Source of the DNA: CAYMWF01 sp964394085 [NCBI: uncultured Gemmatimonadota bacterium]
GTDB lineage: Bacteria; GCA-2686955; CAYMWF01
DNA: 64,000 nucleotides
Direction: 5' to 3'
NCBI GenBank assembly: GCA_964394085.1
Contig: CAYMWF010000014.1
Coordinates: 1-64,000, forward strand
The number at the start of each line of letters is the position of its first letter. The first letter of the stretch is position 1. The notes under the pieces were generated by a model. It did no database searches, was not told the origin of the DNA, and saw only the letters and a program-made list of their open reading frames with translations. The translations under genes and the position numbers were made by a program. Positions 27,417 to 36,581 of the stretch are shown piece after piece.

Positions 27417-28367
27417 ATGAATAAACGAGCAGTCGTAGCCGTTGGTGGAAATGCCATCACGGGCCCCGATGATACCGGGGAGATCGCGGAGCAGTTTGCG
27501 AATACGCGTCGTTCCCTCGAAGGGATTGTGAAGCTTATCCGGGAAGGATGGGAACTTGTAATAACCCACGGGAACGGTCCCCAGATAGGCAATGCCCTCA
27601 TTAGGGTGGAGGAAGGAAGCAGGCTGGTCCCGGTGCTGCCTCTCGGAGTTCTCGTTGCCGACCTGCAGGGCGGAATAGGTTACATGATAGGGCAATCCCT
27701 TCAGAACAGGCTGCACAGAGACAGAATCAGCAAATCGGTGGCTACCGTCCTTACCCAGGTGATAGTCGAAAGTGACGATCCTTCCCTGAAAAATCCGACA
27801 AAGCCTATCGGCCCGTATTTCAGCGGCCGAAGAGCCGGGGAACTGGAAAGGGAGCGGGGCTGGTCGACCAAAAGGGTGGAAAAGGAGAAATACAGAAGGG
27901 TCGTTCCGTCTCCTCATCCTTCGGTCACTGTGGAGCGTGAAACGATCCGCAGCCTGCTGGACGCGGGCAATATCGTGATCGCGTGCGGCGGCGGCGGTAT
28001 TCCGGTATATGTTGAAGATGACGGAACCCTGGAAGGGGTGGATGCAGTAATAGACAAAGACAAAGCTTCTGCTTTACTCGCTTCGGAGATAAATGCGGAT
28101 CTGCTCGTTATCCTTACGGGCGTTCCGAAAGTCTTTCTCGATTTCGAAAGTCCGGATCGCTTACCTCTCGACAAGGTCAGCCTGCCTGTCATCGAACGCT
28201 ATTATAATGAGGGGCACTTTCCGGAGGGGAGCATGGGACCCAAGATAGAAGCGAGTATCGATTTCCTTAAATCGCGTGGTGGCGAGGCCAGGGTCCTCAT
28301 CACTTCGTTCGACCGTCTGCCCGACGGACTCGAGGGGCGAGACGGAACTCTGATTATTAACGATTAG
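27417..28367 (+). CDS. arcC: Carbamate kinase
   Basis: A 316-residue amino-acid-kinase-fold enzyme making ATP from carbamoyl phosphate and ADP (or the reverse). Diagnostic blocks: VAVGGNAI at the N-terminus, VITHGNGPQIGN, VPSPHPSVTVE, IACGGGGIPV, GVDAVIDKDKASALLA and FPEGSMGPKIEA. Length is typical. No arginine deiminase or ornithine carbamoyltransferase is nearby, so it is probably not in an arginine-deiminase operon; it pairs with the upstream P-loop protein. Confidence 0.95.
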   Translation: MNKRAVVAVGGNAITGPDDTGEIAEQFANTRRSLEGIVKLIREGWELVITHGNGPQIGNALIRVEEGSRLVPVLPLGVLVADLQGGIGYMIGQSLQNRLHRDRISKSVATVLTQVIVESDDPSLKNPTKPIGPYFSGRRAGELERERGWSTKRVEKEKYRRVVPSPHPSVTVERETIRSLLDAGNIVIACGGGGIPVYVEDDGTLEGVDAVIDKDKASALLASEINADLLVILTGVPKVFLDFESPDRLPLDKVSLPVIERYYNEGHFPEGSMGPKIEASIDFLKSRGGEARVLITSFDRLPDGLEGRDGTLIIND

Positions 28368-28476
28368 CTTCAGGCGATTCCCGACAGCCGTTTCAGGCCC
28401 GGGATACGCCGCGCAGTATCCGACACCCACAGCGAACGATCCGGTTCGTGCAGGGAACGGATTAAAGGAGTGCAGG

Positions 28477-29610
28477 ATGAAAATCCACGAATACCAGGCG
28501 AGAGAAATATTCGCCTCGCAAGGCATCCCGGTGCCCGAAGGCGGGATTGCGATGACGGCGGAAGAAGCCGGGGAAATCGCATCGGGTATTGATGGACCGG
28601 TGGTTGTCAAGGCGCAGGTCCATGTAGGCGGTAGAGGTAAAGCGGGAGGTGTCAAACTCGCCGCGAATCCCGGAGAAGCGCTTGAAAAAGCAGCAGGTAT
28701 TCTGGGAATGGATATTAAGGGGCTGCAAGTAAAGAAAGTGCTTGTAGCGAAGGCCGTTGACATCGTTTCCGAAGCTTATGTGGGCATTATTGTCGACAGA
28801 AAAACACAGAAACCTGTTTTGATGGTGAGTCCGGCGGGAGGGGTGGATATCGAGCAAGTGGCCCGCGAGACGCCTGAAAAGATATTCAAATGTGAAATAG
28901 AGCCGGCATACGGGTTACTGCCCAGCCAGGCTAAACACCTTGCTTTCAAACTTTTCGATGATAAGAAAAAAGCCTTTCAGACTGCTGACATAATCTCCAA
29001 GATGTATGAGGCCTTCATCAAGATCGACGGTTCGCTGGCGGAAATCAACCCTCTCATTGAAGATACAGACGGAATAATCTGGGCAATCGATGCGAAAATC
29101 AATATCGATGACAGCGGGCTTGTCCGGCATCCGGATATCGAAAGACTGAGGGATATCGACGAAGAGATCGGCTCGGAGGTCGAAGCGAGGAACGCCGGGC
29201 TGTCCTACGTCAAGCTGGATGGTAATGTAGGATGCATTGTGAACGGTGCCGGTCTGGCGATGGCGACAATGGATCTGATAAAACTTCGCGGCGGAGAACC
29301 TGCGAACTTCCTTGATATCGGCGGCAGTTCGAATCCCGAGAAGGTTTTGAATGCGATGCGTATTATCCTGAAGGATCCCAACGTGAAAGTCATCCTGTTC
29401 AATATTTTCGGAGGAATCACCCGTTGCGACGACGTGGCGCGGGGAATCGGGCAGGCTCTGGAAGAGATCGATTGCGGCGTGCCGATTGTGATCAGGCTTG
29501 CCGGCACGAATAGTGAGGAAGCTGCAGAAATTCTGAAGACAATGAATCTAGAGTCGGCCGACACGATGGATAACGGCGTCCGCAAAGCGATCGAGCTTGC
29601 GCAGGTTTAA
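28477..29610 (+). CDS. sucC: Succinyl-CoA synthetase subunit beta
   Basis: A 377-residue ATP-grasp subunit that with SucD interconverts succinyl-CoA and succinate with ATP or GTP formation in the TCA cycle. Seen: KIHEYQAREIFASQGIPVP, KAQVHVGGRGKAGGVK, EINPL, NGAGLAMATMDLIKLRGG, NIFGGITRCDDVA. AAAGGAG lies six bases before the ATG. It is 14 bases from sucD. Confidence 0.97.
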   Translation: MKIHEYQAREIFASQGIPVPEGGIAMTAEEAGEIASGIDGPVVVKAQVHVGGRGKAGGVKLAANPGEALEKAAGILGMDIKGLQVKKVLVAKAVDIVSEAYVGIIVDRKTQKPVLMVSPAGGVDIEQVARETPEKIFKCEIEPAYGLLPSQAKHLAFKLFDDKKKAFQTADIISKMYEAFIKIDGSLAEINPLIEDTDGIIWAIDAKINIDDSGLVRHPDIERLRDIDEEIGSEVEARNAGLSYVKLDGNVGCIVNGAGLAMATMDLIKLRGGEPANFLDIGGSSNPEKVLNAMRIILKDPNVKVILFNIFGGITRCDDVARGIGQALEEIDCGVPIVIRLAGTNSEEAAEILKTMNLESADTMDNGVRKAIELAQV

Positions 29611-29624
29611 GGGGAGGATGACAC

Positions 29625-30494
29625 GTGAGTATCTTTCTGAACAGCGATAACAAGGTCCTGATCCAGGGTGTAACCGGACGGGACGGAGCATTTCATACAC
29701 AACAGATGGTAGATTATGGTACCAAGGTCGTGGCCGGCGTCACCCCGGGGAAAGCGGGCACCGAAGTACATGGTGTTCCCGTTTTCAACTCCGTAGAGGA
29801 CGCTGTAAACGCGACCAATGCCGACACATCGGTAATCTATGTGCCCGCAATGTTTGCCGCTGATGCAATCATGGAAGCTGCGGCCAACGGTATCAAACTC
29901 ATAATAGCCGTAACCGAAGGGATTCCGGTTCTCGATGTATCCCGCGCAGCGAAGTTCATTTCGGAGCGCGGAGCGAGGATGATCGGACCCAACTGTCCCG
30001 GTATAATCTCGCCAGGCAAATCAAAGGCAGGTATTATGCCGGGATATATCCACCGGGAGGGTCCGATAGGGCTGGTTTCCCGGAGCGGAACGCTCACGTA
30101 CGAAGTCGTGCACCTTCTGACCGAAGCAGGCCTGGGTCAATCGAGCTGCATCGGTATTGGCGGCGATCCGATTATCGGCACTAATTTTATCGACTGCCTC
30201 GATGCCTTCGAAAAAGATCCCCAGACGAAAGGGATAGTTTTAATCGGTGAGATCGGCGGCACCGACGAAGAGGAAGCGGCACGCTATATCGAGGAACATA
30301 TAACAAAACCCGTGGTCGGTTTCATTGTCGGACGAACCGCGCCCCCGGGAAAGAGAATGGGTCATGCGGGCGCAATCATTTCCGGAAGCGCCGGAACCGC
30401 CGAAGACAAGATAAAGGCATTGGCTGCTGCAGGAGTGCCGGTAGCGGACAGCCCGTCCGGCATAATAACCTTGATGAAGGAGCGCCTGGCCTGA
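29625..30494 (+). CDS. sucD: Succinyl-CoA synthetase subunit alpha
   Basis: A 289-residue CoA-binding subunit. Start GTG 29625, preceded by GGGGAGG. The N-terminal CoA site has [13 protein letters not shown] and [36 protein letters not shown] is the central block; the active-site His, phosphorylated during catalysis, is His247 in [13 protein letters not shown]. Confidence 0.97.
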   Translation: MSIFLNSDNKVLIQGVTGRDGAFHTQQMVDYGTKVVAGVTPGKAGTEVHGVPVFNSVEDAVNATNADTSVIYVPAMFAADAIMEAAANGIKLIIAVTEGIPVLDVSRAAKFISERGARMIGPNCPGIISPGKSKAGIMPGYIHREGPIGLVSRSGTLTYEVVHLLTEAGLGQSSCIGIGGDPIIGTNFIDCLDAFEKDPQTKGIVLIGEIGGTDEEEAARYIEEHITKPVVGFIVGRTAPPGKRMGHAGAIISGSAGTAEDKIKALAAAGVPVADSPSGIITLMKERLA

Positions 30495-30506
30495 TTTTTT
30501 GAATCG

Positions 30507-30539
30507 AACCGGGGGGCATCGTACTCGAGTCTCCCGGTT
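30507..30539 (+). terminator. Weak hairpin after sucD
   Basis: AACCGGG (30507-30513) pairs with CCCGGTT (30533-30539) across a 19-base loop; it ends the sucCD unit 12 bases after the stop. No U tract. Confidence 0.3.
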
Positions 30540-30568
30540 GGTTCTTTACATCGGCGACGGATATCCGC

Positions 30569-31489
30569 ATGAGTGAACTGTCAGCAATATTGCCGGAGGA
30601 GATGATCTTCACGGATATAAGCGCGAAAACGAAATGGAGCGCTATTCGTGAAATCTTCGACAAGATGTCCGAAGTCATGACTTTCGTCGACCGGGAGCCG
30701 CTTGTTCAGGCCGTCGTGGAAAGAGAGCAGATTTCCAGCACATCGGTGGTGAAAGGCGTCGCTTTCCCCCACGCCCGCACTCACCTGACCGATCAGCTTG
30801 TAATCTCCCTGGGCATTTCAAAAACCGGCATCGATTTCTTTCGTGAAGACAGGACGCCGGTTCACTTGATCTTCCTGATGTTGACACCTGCGAGCGTCAG
30901 CAGGTTATACCTTAATACTCTGTCCGCACTGGCGGAATTTCTCAAAGCCGACGGTGCTCTGGAAAATCTTGTTGATAAAGAAACGCCCCGGGAGGTCTGG
31001 CAGGCGATCAGGGATGCGAGAATCAGGCTCGAAACAAGTATGATCGCATCGGATATAATGAATTCCCGCTATTCAGTGGCGCAGCCTGATATGTCTCTGC
31101 AGGAGGCGGCGAACATCATAGCAGAGAATAATATCTCCTGCCTTCCCGTTGTGAATGAGCGAAACGAAGTGGTCGGACTCCTTTCAGAAACCGACCTGAT
31201 CCGTATTGCTTTGCCGAGGCTGAAGGAATTTACAGGTGAGCTCGAGCTGAAATCGGACAAAACCACCATCCTGGAGAAACTGCTCGGCGGCAGTAAAAGA
31301 AATGTTGGAGATGTGATGTCTACGCAGGTCCTGTGCATATCGGCGACTGCGACCCTCCAGGAAATCGCTGCGACTATGATTTCCCGGGATATCAGGATCC
31401 TTCCGGTGGTTGAAAAAGGAACCCTCGTCGGGATAGTCGGGAGCGCGGATATCCTCCGGAACATCATCCGTCGTGTCGGGCGCGTTTAG
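30569..31489 (+). CDS. PTS EIIA (fructose/nitrogen type) fused to a CBS pair
   Basis: A 306-residue soluble protein. Residues 1-150 form a PTS EIIA type-2 domain with the phosphorylatable His68 in VAFPHART. Residues 158-305 form two CBS motifs (MNSRYSVAQPDMSLQEAANI; VMSTQVLCISATATLQEIA), which usually sense adenine nucleotides. No EI, HPr or sugar-permease gene is near and no DNA-binding domain is present. A regulatory role joining PTS phosphorylation to energy state is an inference. It lies between the TCA genes and the DUF177-rpmF block. Confidence 0.85.
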   Translation: MSELSAILPEEMIFTDISAKTKWSAIREIFDKMSEVMTFVDREPLVQAVVEREQISSTSVVKGVAFPHARTHLTDQLVISLGISKTGIDFFREDRTPVHLIFLMLTPASVSRLYLNTLSALAEFLKADGALENLVDKETPREVWQAIRDARIRLETSMIASDIMNSRYSVAQPDMSLQEAANIIAENNISCLPVVNERNEVVGLLSETDLIRIALPRLKEFTGELELKSDKTTILEKLLGGSKRNVGDVMSTQVLCISATATLQEIAATMISRDIRILPVVEKGTLVGIVGSADILRNIIRRVGRV

Positions 31490-31499
31490 TATTTAAATA

Positions 31500-31528
31500 T
31501 TGACATGGAATTCGGCTGAATTTAGATT
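31500..31528 (+). promoter_or_regulatory. Strong-consensus promoter for DUF177-rpmF
   Basis: A perfect TTGACA (31500-31505) and TAGATT (31523-31528) are 17 bases apart. The predicted transcription start is only about four bases before the ATG at 31539, giving an almost leaderless message. Confidence 0.6.
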
Positions 31529-31538
31529 GCGGCCTTTT

Positions 31539-31973
31539 ATGAAAAAGCTTGTCTACGATATCCGGGAGCTTCCCGAAGGCAATACAACCATAGGTCGATC
31601 GATCGATCCCGATGAGTTGGAGTTGGGAGCTTTTGAATCGGTTCGTCTCGAACCGATCGAATTGAATGTCCGGATTCAAAAAACAGACCATGTAATATCG
31701 ATCAGCGGGAAGAGCGAAGGACGATATCAATACGAATGCAGTCGTTGTCTGAAGGTCTTTCATGAGTCGTTCGAGATTCAGGTGGAACACAGCCGAAGTA
31801 CCGAGGATCTTGAAACAGCGTATTCCGGGAAACTCGATATCGGAGAGATGATTCGGGAGGAAATCCTGATAGGAGTTGATGAACGGCCACTCTGCGAACC
31901 CGACTGCAAGGGTCTCTGCGCCGGGTGCGGCGCAGATATGAATGAAGAGATCTGCAAATGCAATCCTGTATAG
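31539..31973 (+). CDS. DUF177/YceD-family protein
   Basis: A 144-residue member of the family encoded next to rpmF in most bacteria and linked to 23S rRNA metabolism. Two Cys clusters are visible: YECSRC near the middle, and CEPDCKGLCAGCG near the C-terminus followed by ICKC, suggesting zinc. ATG 31539 has no Shine-Dalgarno; an upstream in-frame ORF start at 31500 overlaps the promoter -35 and is rejected. The next gene is rpmF, 148 bases downstream. Confidence 0.85.
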   Translation: MKKLVYDIRELPEGNTTIGRSIDPDELELGAFESVRLEPIELNVRIQKTDHVISISGKSEGRYQYECSRCLKVFHESFEIQVEHSRSTEDLETAYSGKLDIGEMIREEILIGVDERPLCEPDCKGLCAGCGADMNEEICKCNPV

Positions 31974-32121
31974 GATTGAAATATCAATAAAGAATAACCG
32001 GTCCACAGGAAGGTCAACCCGGGATGTTGTGACAATATTCACGTATCTGCAACGATTGAATCAGACAAGAAGAAACAACGTGGATTTGACTGCAGAGGAT
32101 CGGTGACAAGGGAGAATAAAC

Positions 32122-32304
32122 ATGGCAGTACCAAAACGAAAAATCTCGAAGGCGAGAGGTGCAAAACGCAGAACCCACTGGAAAGTCAAGGCACCCGGCC
32201 TGGCCACCTGCAGCCATTGCGGCCAGCCCGTTCAGCCCCACAGGGTTTGCCCTCATTGCGGGTTTTACAAAGGTGAAGAGATAATTCCAGAAGAGACTGA
32301 TTAG
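32122..32304 (+). CDS. rpmF: Ribosomal protein bL32
   Basis: A 60-residue protein starting MAVPKRKISKARGAKRRTHW with the zinc-ribbon pairs CSHC and CPHC, as in the four-Cys form of bL32 of the large ribosomal subunit. AAGGGAG precedes the ATG. Confidence 0.97.
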   Translation: MAVPKRKISKARGAKRRTHWKVKAPGLATCSHCGQPVQPHRVCPHCGFYKGEEIIPEETD

Positions 32305-32375
32305 TATATTTCAAGGTGAAACAGACAGTTTCCTGAGACGTCCTTCATCCGTAACACCTTAGAGGACAATGCTAT

Positions 32376-33314
32376 ATGGGTAATAGATCGGTATGGTTGT
32401 TTCCGGGGCAAGGCTCCCAGCATGTGGGTATGGGGCGTGAGTTATTCGACTCTTTCCGCGACGTGAAAGATCTTTACGCTGAAGCGGATGAAATTCTCGG
32501 CTTCTCGATCTCGAAACTTTCTTTCGGCGGTCCCGATGAACGGCTGGTTGAAACGAGGAACGCTCAGCCGGCGCTTTTTGTGCTCAGCACGGCCGTTGCG
32601 GGTTTGTTGACTTCCGCGGCGCCATTGCCGGAAGCTGCAGCAGGACACAGCCTCGGCGAATACTCCGCCTTCCATGCCGCAGGGGTATTTTCTTTCGAGG
32701 AAGCCTTGAGAGTCGTCAGGTTGAGAGGTGAGTTGATGTATTCCTCCGGCATCGCCCGGCCTGGAGCTATGGCTGCGGTTATCGGGCTGGACGGAAATGC
32801 GGTTGAAGAGGTATGCAGAGGTTACCGAGGGGATGGCGAAGTCACTGTAGCGAATTTCAATTCGCCGAACCAGTCGGTTATATCGGGAGACGAAACTGCG
32901 GTAGCTAATGTGGCTGACGAGATGAAACAGGCCGGTGCGCGACTTGTGAAGAAACTCCATGTCAGCGGAGCCTTCCACAGCAGTCTCATGGAACCGGCCT
33001 CGGAAGAATTATCCAGACGCCTCGATGAGGTAGAATTCGTCACGGCCCGGTTTCCGGTGGTTGCCAATGCGAGCGCTGAATATGTCGATACCCCGCAAGG
33101 TATCGTGGATTCTCTCAAGAACCAGTTGACATCTCCGGTGCAATGGCTTCGTTCGATGGAGAATCTGGATGTTCTTGAACCCGATGTTTTTGTCGAATGC
33201 GGTTCCGGAAATGTTCTTGCGGGGCTCATGAGAAGAATCAACGGGCGGAACAGGGTCCTGACCACCAGAACACCGGCGGAGGTAGAGACTGCGATTTCGG
33301 AGATCCTGAAATGA
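32376..33314 (+). CDS. fabD: Malonyl-CoA:ACP transacylase
   Basis: A 312-residue acyltransferase loading malonyl groups onto ACP. Oxyanion loop FPGQGSQ, nucleophile Ser92 in GHSLGEYSA, and the catalytic His in VSGAFHSSLM near residue 198. The stop overlaps fabG by four bases. In many genomes plsX and fabH sit between rpmF and fabD; here they are absent. Confidence 0.96.
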   Translation: MGNRSVWLFPGQGSQHVGMGRELFDSFRDVKDLYAEADEILGFSISKLSFGGPDERLVETRNAQPALFVLSTAVAGLLTSAAPLPEAAAGHSLGEYSAFHAAGVFSFEEALRVVRLRGELMYSSGIARPGAMAAVIGLDGNAVEEVCRGYRGDGEVTVANFNSPNQSVISGDETAVANVADEMKQAGARLVKKLHVSGAFHSSLMEPASEELSRRLDEVEFVTARFPVVANASAEYVDTPQGIVDSLKNQLTSPVQWLRSMENLDVLEPDVFVECGSGNVLAGLMRRINGRNRVLTTRTPAEVETAISEILK

Positions 33315-34066
33315 GACCGTCATACCGGCTGGATAATAAAACAGCATTCATCACGGGAGCATCGGGTGGCATCGGCAGAGCTGCAGCTCTGAAATTCGCT
33401 GAGGCCGGAGCGCGATTGCATCTCGCCGATCTCGATTTGGACGGTTTGAGTGAAACGGAAGAGCTGGTCAAACAGTCCGCTGCAGCATGCTTCAGTCATG
33501 AACTCGACGTCGGCGACAGCGTGAGCGTAAAAAAAGTAACTGAGACGATTCTCAAGCTGAGTGATTCCATCGATATTCTCGTGAATATTGCCGGCATCAC
33601 CAGAGACAACCTGCTTATCCGTATGAAAGATACCGAGTGGGACGATGTGCTTCGCGTTAATTTGACGGGTGCTTTCTATTGTACCCGCTCCGTTTTGCAG
33701 ATCATGATGAAAAGACGTTCGGGGAGTATAATCAACGTTGCATCGGTTACCGGGATAACGGGAAATATCGGACAGGCCAACTATTCCTCTTCGAAAGCGG
33801 GACTGGTCGCTCTGACAAAAACCGCGGCACGGGAGGGCGCTCTGCGAGGAATCCGCGTGAACGGAGTGGCTCCCGGATTTATTGAAACAGCCATGACCGG
33901 TAAACTTTCTGAAAAAGCGCGTGAACGTGTTATTCAGATGATTCCTCTCGGTTCTCCGGGTATACCCGATGATGTCGCTGAAGCAATACTGTTTTTAGCA
34001 TCCGATGCCGCCGGATATATAACCGGTCAGACTTTGCTGGTTGACGGCGGCCTGATGATGAGATAA
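33311..34066 (+). CDS. fabG: 3-oxoacyl-ACP reductase
   Basis: A 251-residue short-chain dehydrogenase reducing 3-ketoacyl-ACP with NADPH. TGASGGIGRAAAL is the nucleotide-binding loop, NIAGITRDNL the conserved Asn block, and the Ser/Tyr/Lys catalytic set lies in NVASVTGITGN and ANYSSSKAGL. ATG 33311 overlaps the fabD stop (ATGA); the frame is open further upstream within fabD but is not coding there. Confidence 0.95.
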   Translation: MRPSYRLDNKTAFITGASGGIGRAAALKFAEAGARLHLADLDLDGLSETEELVKQSAAACFSHELDVGDSVSVKKVTETILKLSDSIDILVNIAGITRDNLLIRMKDTEWDDVLRVNLTGAFYCTRSVLQIMMKRRSGSIINVASVTGITGNIGQANYSSSKAGLVALTKTAAREGALRGIRVNGVAPGFIETAMTGKLSEKARERVIQMIPLGSPGIPDDVAEAILFLASDAAGYITGQTLLVDGGLMMR

Positions 34067-34122
34067 TTAATCGGAGCATTTTCACGAGGTAGAAATTTAT
34101 AGCTCATCGAAAGGAGCAATCC

Positions 34123-34365
34123 ATGACGCTGGAAGAAAAAGTAAAGGAAATCATCGCTGAGCAGTTGAGTATCGAAGTATCACAGATTAAGGCTGAATCC
34201 TCGTTTATCGAAGACCTCGGAGCGGATTCCTTAGCCACGGTCGAGCTCATTCTCGCTCTCGAAGATGCTTTCGATATCGAAGTGCCGGAAGAAGAGGCCG
34301 AAAAGCTGCTTACTGTTCAGAATGCAATCGACTATATTAAAGGCACCGTAGACTGGGAAGGATAG
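34123..34365 (+). CDS. acpP: Acyl carrier protein
   Basis: An 80-residue acidic four-helix protein with the phosphopantetheine Ser in [20 protein letters not shown] precedes the ATG. It carries the growing chain in fatty acid synthesis. Confidence 0.98.
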   Translation: MTLEEKVKEIIAEQLSIEVSQIKAESSFIEDLGADSLATVELILALEDAFDIEVPEEEAEKLLTVQNAIDYIKGTVDWEG

Positions 34366-34504
34366 ACCTCCTTAAGCCGGCCGGTGATCAGGTCAGTTTG
34401 ATGAATTTCGTTTTGGAGGGTGTGTTGCGCTTTTACGCTATATTGTCGATACGTGCGATATGTCGTTATCGGATTCTTTCCGGCAGGGGAAAGGGGGGAA
34501 CGGT

Positions 34505-35743
34505 ATGCGGAAAATCGTAGTCACCGGTATGGGTGCCGTGACCCCTATCGGGAACAGTGTGAATGCCTTCTGGGATTCACTGGTTGAAGGCAGATCCGGC
34601 ATCGGCCCCATTACTTTGCTTGATACGAGCGACCTTCCCGCCCACATCGGGGGTGAGGTCAAGGAGCTTGATTTCAACAGTCATCTTTTGACACGCGAGG
34701 AAAAGATTTCCGACCGGTACACAAAATTCGCACTTATCGCAAGCCAGGAGGCGGTTACACAAGCCGGTTTGACTGTCGATGAGAGCAACGCCGATAGAAT
34801 CGGTGTCCTTATCGGGACCGGTATCGGCGGGATGAAGACTATCGAGACGAACATCGAGAGGACTCTGAAGCGGGGCCCTCGAAAAATGTCCCCTTATGCA
34901 ATCCCGATGAGCATTCCGGATATGGCATCCGGACTTGTTGCAATCAGGCTGGGCGCCCTCGGACCGAATTTCAGCATCGCTTCCGCCTGTGCTACCGGCG
35001 CCCACGCGATCGGTACATCCATGAGGATCATTCAGTACGGAGATGCTGATGTAATGATTACCGGGGGAACCGAGGCATCGATAACAGATTTCGCCGTTGC
35101 CTGTTTCGGAAACATGAAAGCGCTCAGCAGCCGTGAGGAACCTCCTGAAGAAGCAAGCTGTCCTTTCGACAAAAGAAGGGACGGGTTCGTTATAGCCGAA
35201 GGTGCGGGCGTTTTGGTGCTTGAATCGGAGGAATCCGCCTTGGCGAGAGGGGCCGATATCCTTGCCGAGCTGTCCGGATACGGTGCATCGGCTGATGCCT
35301 ATCACATAACGGCGCCGGATGTCACCGGGCGCGGCGCTAAACTGGGAATGAGAATGGCCGTCAAGGACGCCGGGATATCAGGGAATGAAATCGATTATAT
35401 CAATGCGCACGGAACCTCCACTCCTTTGAATGATCCGATGGAGACCCGCGCAATCAAGGATGTCTTCGGGCAGGAAAAGGCCGCTGAACTGAAGATAAGC
35501 TCGAGCAAATCGATGATCGGTCATCTGCTCGGCGCAGCCCCTGCGGTAGAAGCAATAGCATCCATAATGACCATCCGCAGCGGAGTTGTTCATCCGACGA
35601 TCAATTACCGGGAGCCTGATCCGGACTGTGATCTCGATTACACGCCGAATGAGCCAGTTGAAAAAAAGGTTGGTGCGGTCCTGTCCAATTCTTTCGGGTT
35701 CGGCGGTCATAACGGATGTCTTATATTCAGGAATTATGATTGA
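34505..35743 (+). CDS. fabF: 3-oxoacyl-ACP synthase II
   Basis: A 412-residue condensing enzyme with the Cys-His-His set: Cys in SIASACATGAHAIG, His in INAHGTSTPLNDP and His in KSMIGHLLGAAPAVEA. FGFGGHNGCLIF closes the protein. ATG 34505 follows a G-rich ribosome site; 15 codons of open frame upstream (to 34460) are not needed for the fold. Confidence 0.96.
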   Translation: MRKIVVTGMGAVTPIGNSVNAFWDSLVEGRSGIGPITLLDTSDLPAHIGGEVKELDFNSHLLTREEKISDRYTKFALIASQEAVTQAGLTVDESNADRIGVLIGTGIGGMKTIETNIERTLKRGPRKMSPYAIPMSIPDMASGLVAIRLGALGPNFSIASACATGAHAIGTSMRIIQYGDADVMITGGTEASITDFAVACFGNMKALSSREEPPEEASCPFDKRRDGFVIAEGAGVLVLESEESALARGADILAELSGYGASADAYHITAPDVTGRGAKLGMRMAVKDAGISGNEIDYINAHGTSTPLNDPMETRAIKDVFGQEKAAELKISSSKSMIGHLLGAAPAVEAIASIMTIRSGVVHPTINYREPDPDCDLDYTPNEPVEKKVGAVLSNSFGFGGHNGCLIFRNYD

Positions 35744-35804
35744 TACAGATTGAATTCCTGATAATTCAAAAATCCTGTCGTTAGGATGGATGCCGTAATT
35801 TTTT

Positions 35805-36581
35805 ATGTTTTCAAAATTTTTTAAAACCAGGCAAGGGGAAGTTGAAGGTTTCCTGGGTAAAAGCAGGATGGCAGCACTGAAGGAATTCCAGAAAAAAGCG
35901 GGATTGTCATTTAATAATCCCGCTCTTCTCAACCAGGCCCTTTGTCACCGTTCTTTCGTTCATACCATTGGAAAATCGGGACTCGATTCGAACGAGAGGC
36001 TCGAATTCCTTGGGGATTCGGTCCTGGAACTGGCGGTAAATGAGCATTTATACCGCATTTATCCTGATTACCGGGAGGGTAAACTCACGCAGATCAGATC
36101 ACTGGTGGTGAGCAAAGTGTATCTCTCGAACAAAGCCAGAAGTCTCGGGCTTGGAGAGTACCTCCTGCTCAGCAGGGAAGAAGTGCTGTCCGGAGGTCGA
36201 AACAGGCATTCCATCCTCGGAGATACATACGAGGCCCTGATAGGCGCTATATATCTTGATAGAGGATGGAAAACCGCTCAACAGTTCATCAATAAAGAGA
36301 TCCTGTCATCCATAGAAGAGATAGATCCGGTCGATAATGTACTGAATACGAAGAATCTCCTGCAGGAATGGGCTCAGAAGCAAAAGGGCACCCAGCCCAG
36401 GTACAAACTTCGCTCGAAGGATGGGCCGGATCACAGTAAGCGGTTCATAGTGGATGTGTTTATATCCAGGAAAAGAATGGGGACGGGACGCGGTGGAACC
36501 AAGAAAGAAGCAGAGCTTGCATCCGCAAGGAGTGCACTTGAAAAGATCAATAAAAAGTATCCAGATAGGAGGAATTCATGA
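35805..36581 (+). CDS. rnc: Ribonuclease III
   Basis: A 258-residue dsRNA endonuclease. The catalytic signature NERLEFLGDSVLELAVNEHL lies about residues 62-81 and the second acidic site is in LGDTYEALIGAIYLD; a dsRNA-binding domain (about 180-255) follows. The stop overlaps etfB by four bases. An AT-rich hairpin (35750-35769) lies between fabF and this gene. Confidence 0.96.
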   Translation: MFSKFFKTRQGEVEGFLGKSRMAALKEFQKKAGLSFNNPALLNQALCHRSFVHTIGKSGLDSNERLEFLGDSVLELAVNEHLYRIYPDYREGKLTQIRSLVVSKVYLSNKARSLGLGEYLLLSREEVLSGGRNRHSILGDTYEALIGAIYLDRGWKTAQQFINKEILSSIEEIDPVDNVLNTKNLLQEWAQKQKGTQPRYKLRSKDGPDHSKRFIVDVFISRKRMGTGRGGTKKEAELASARSALEKINKKYPDRRNS

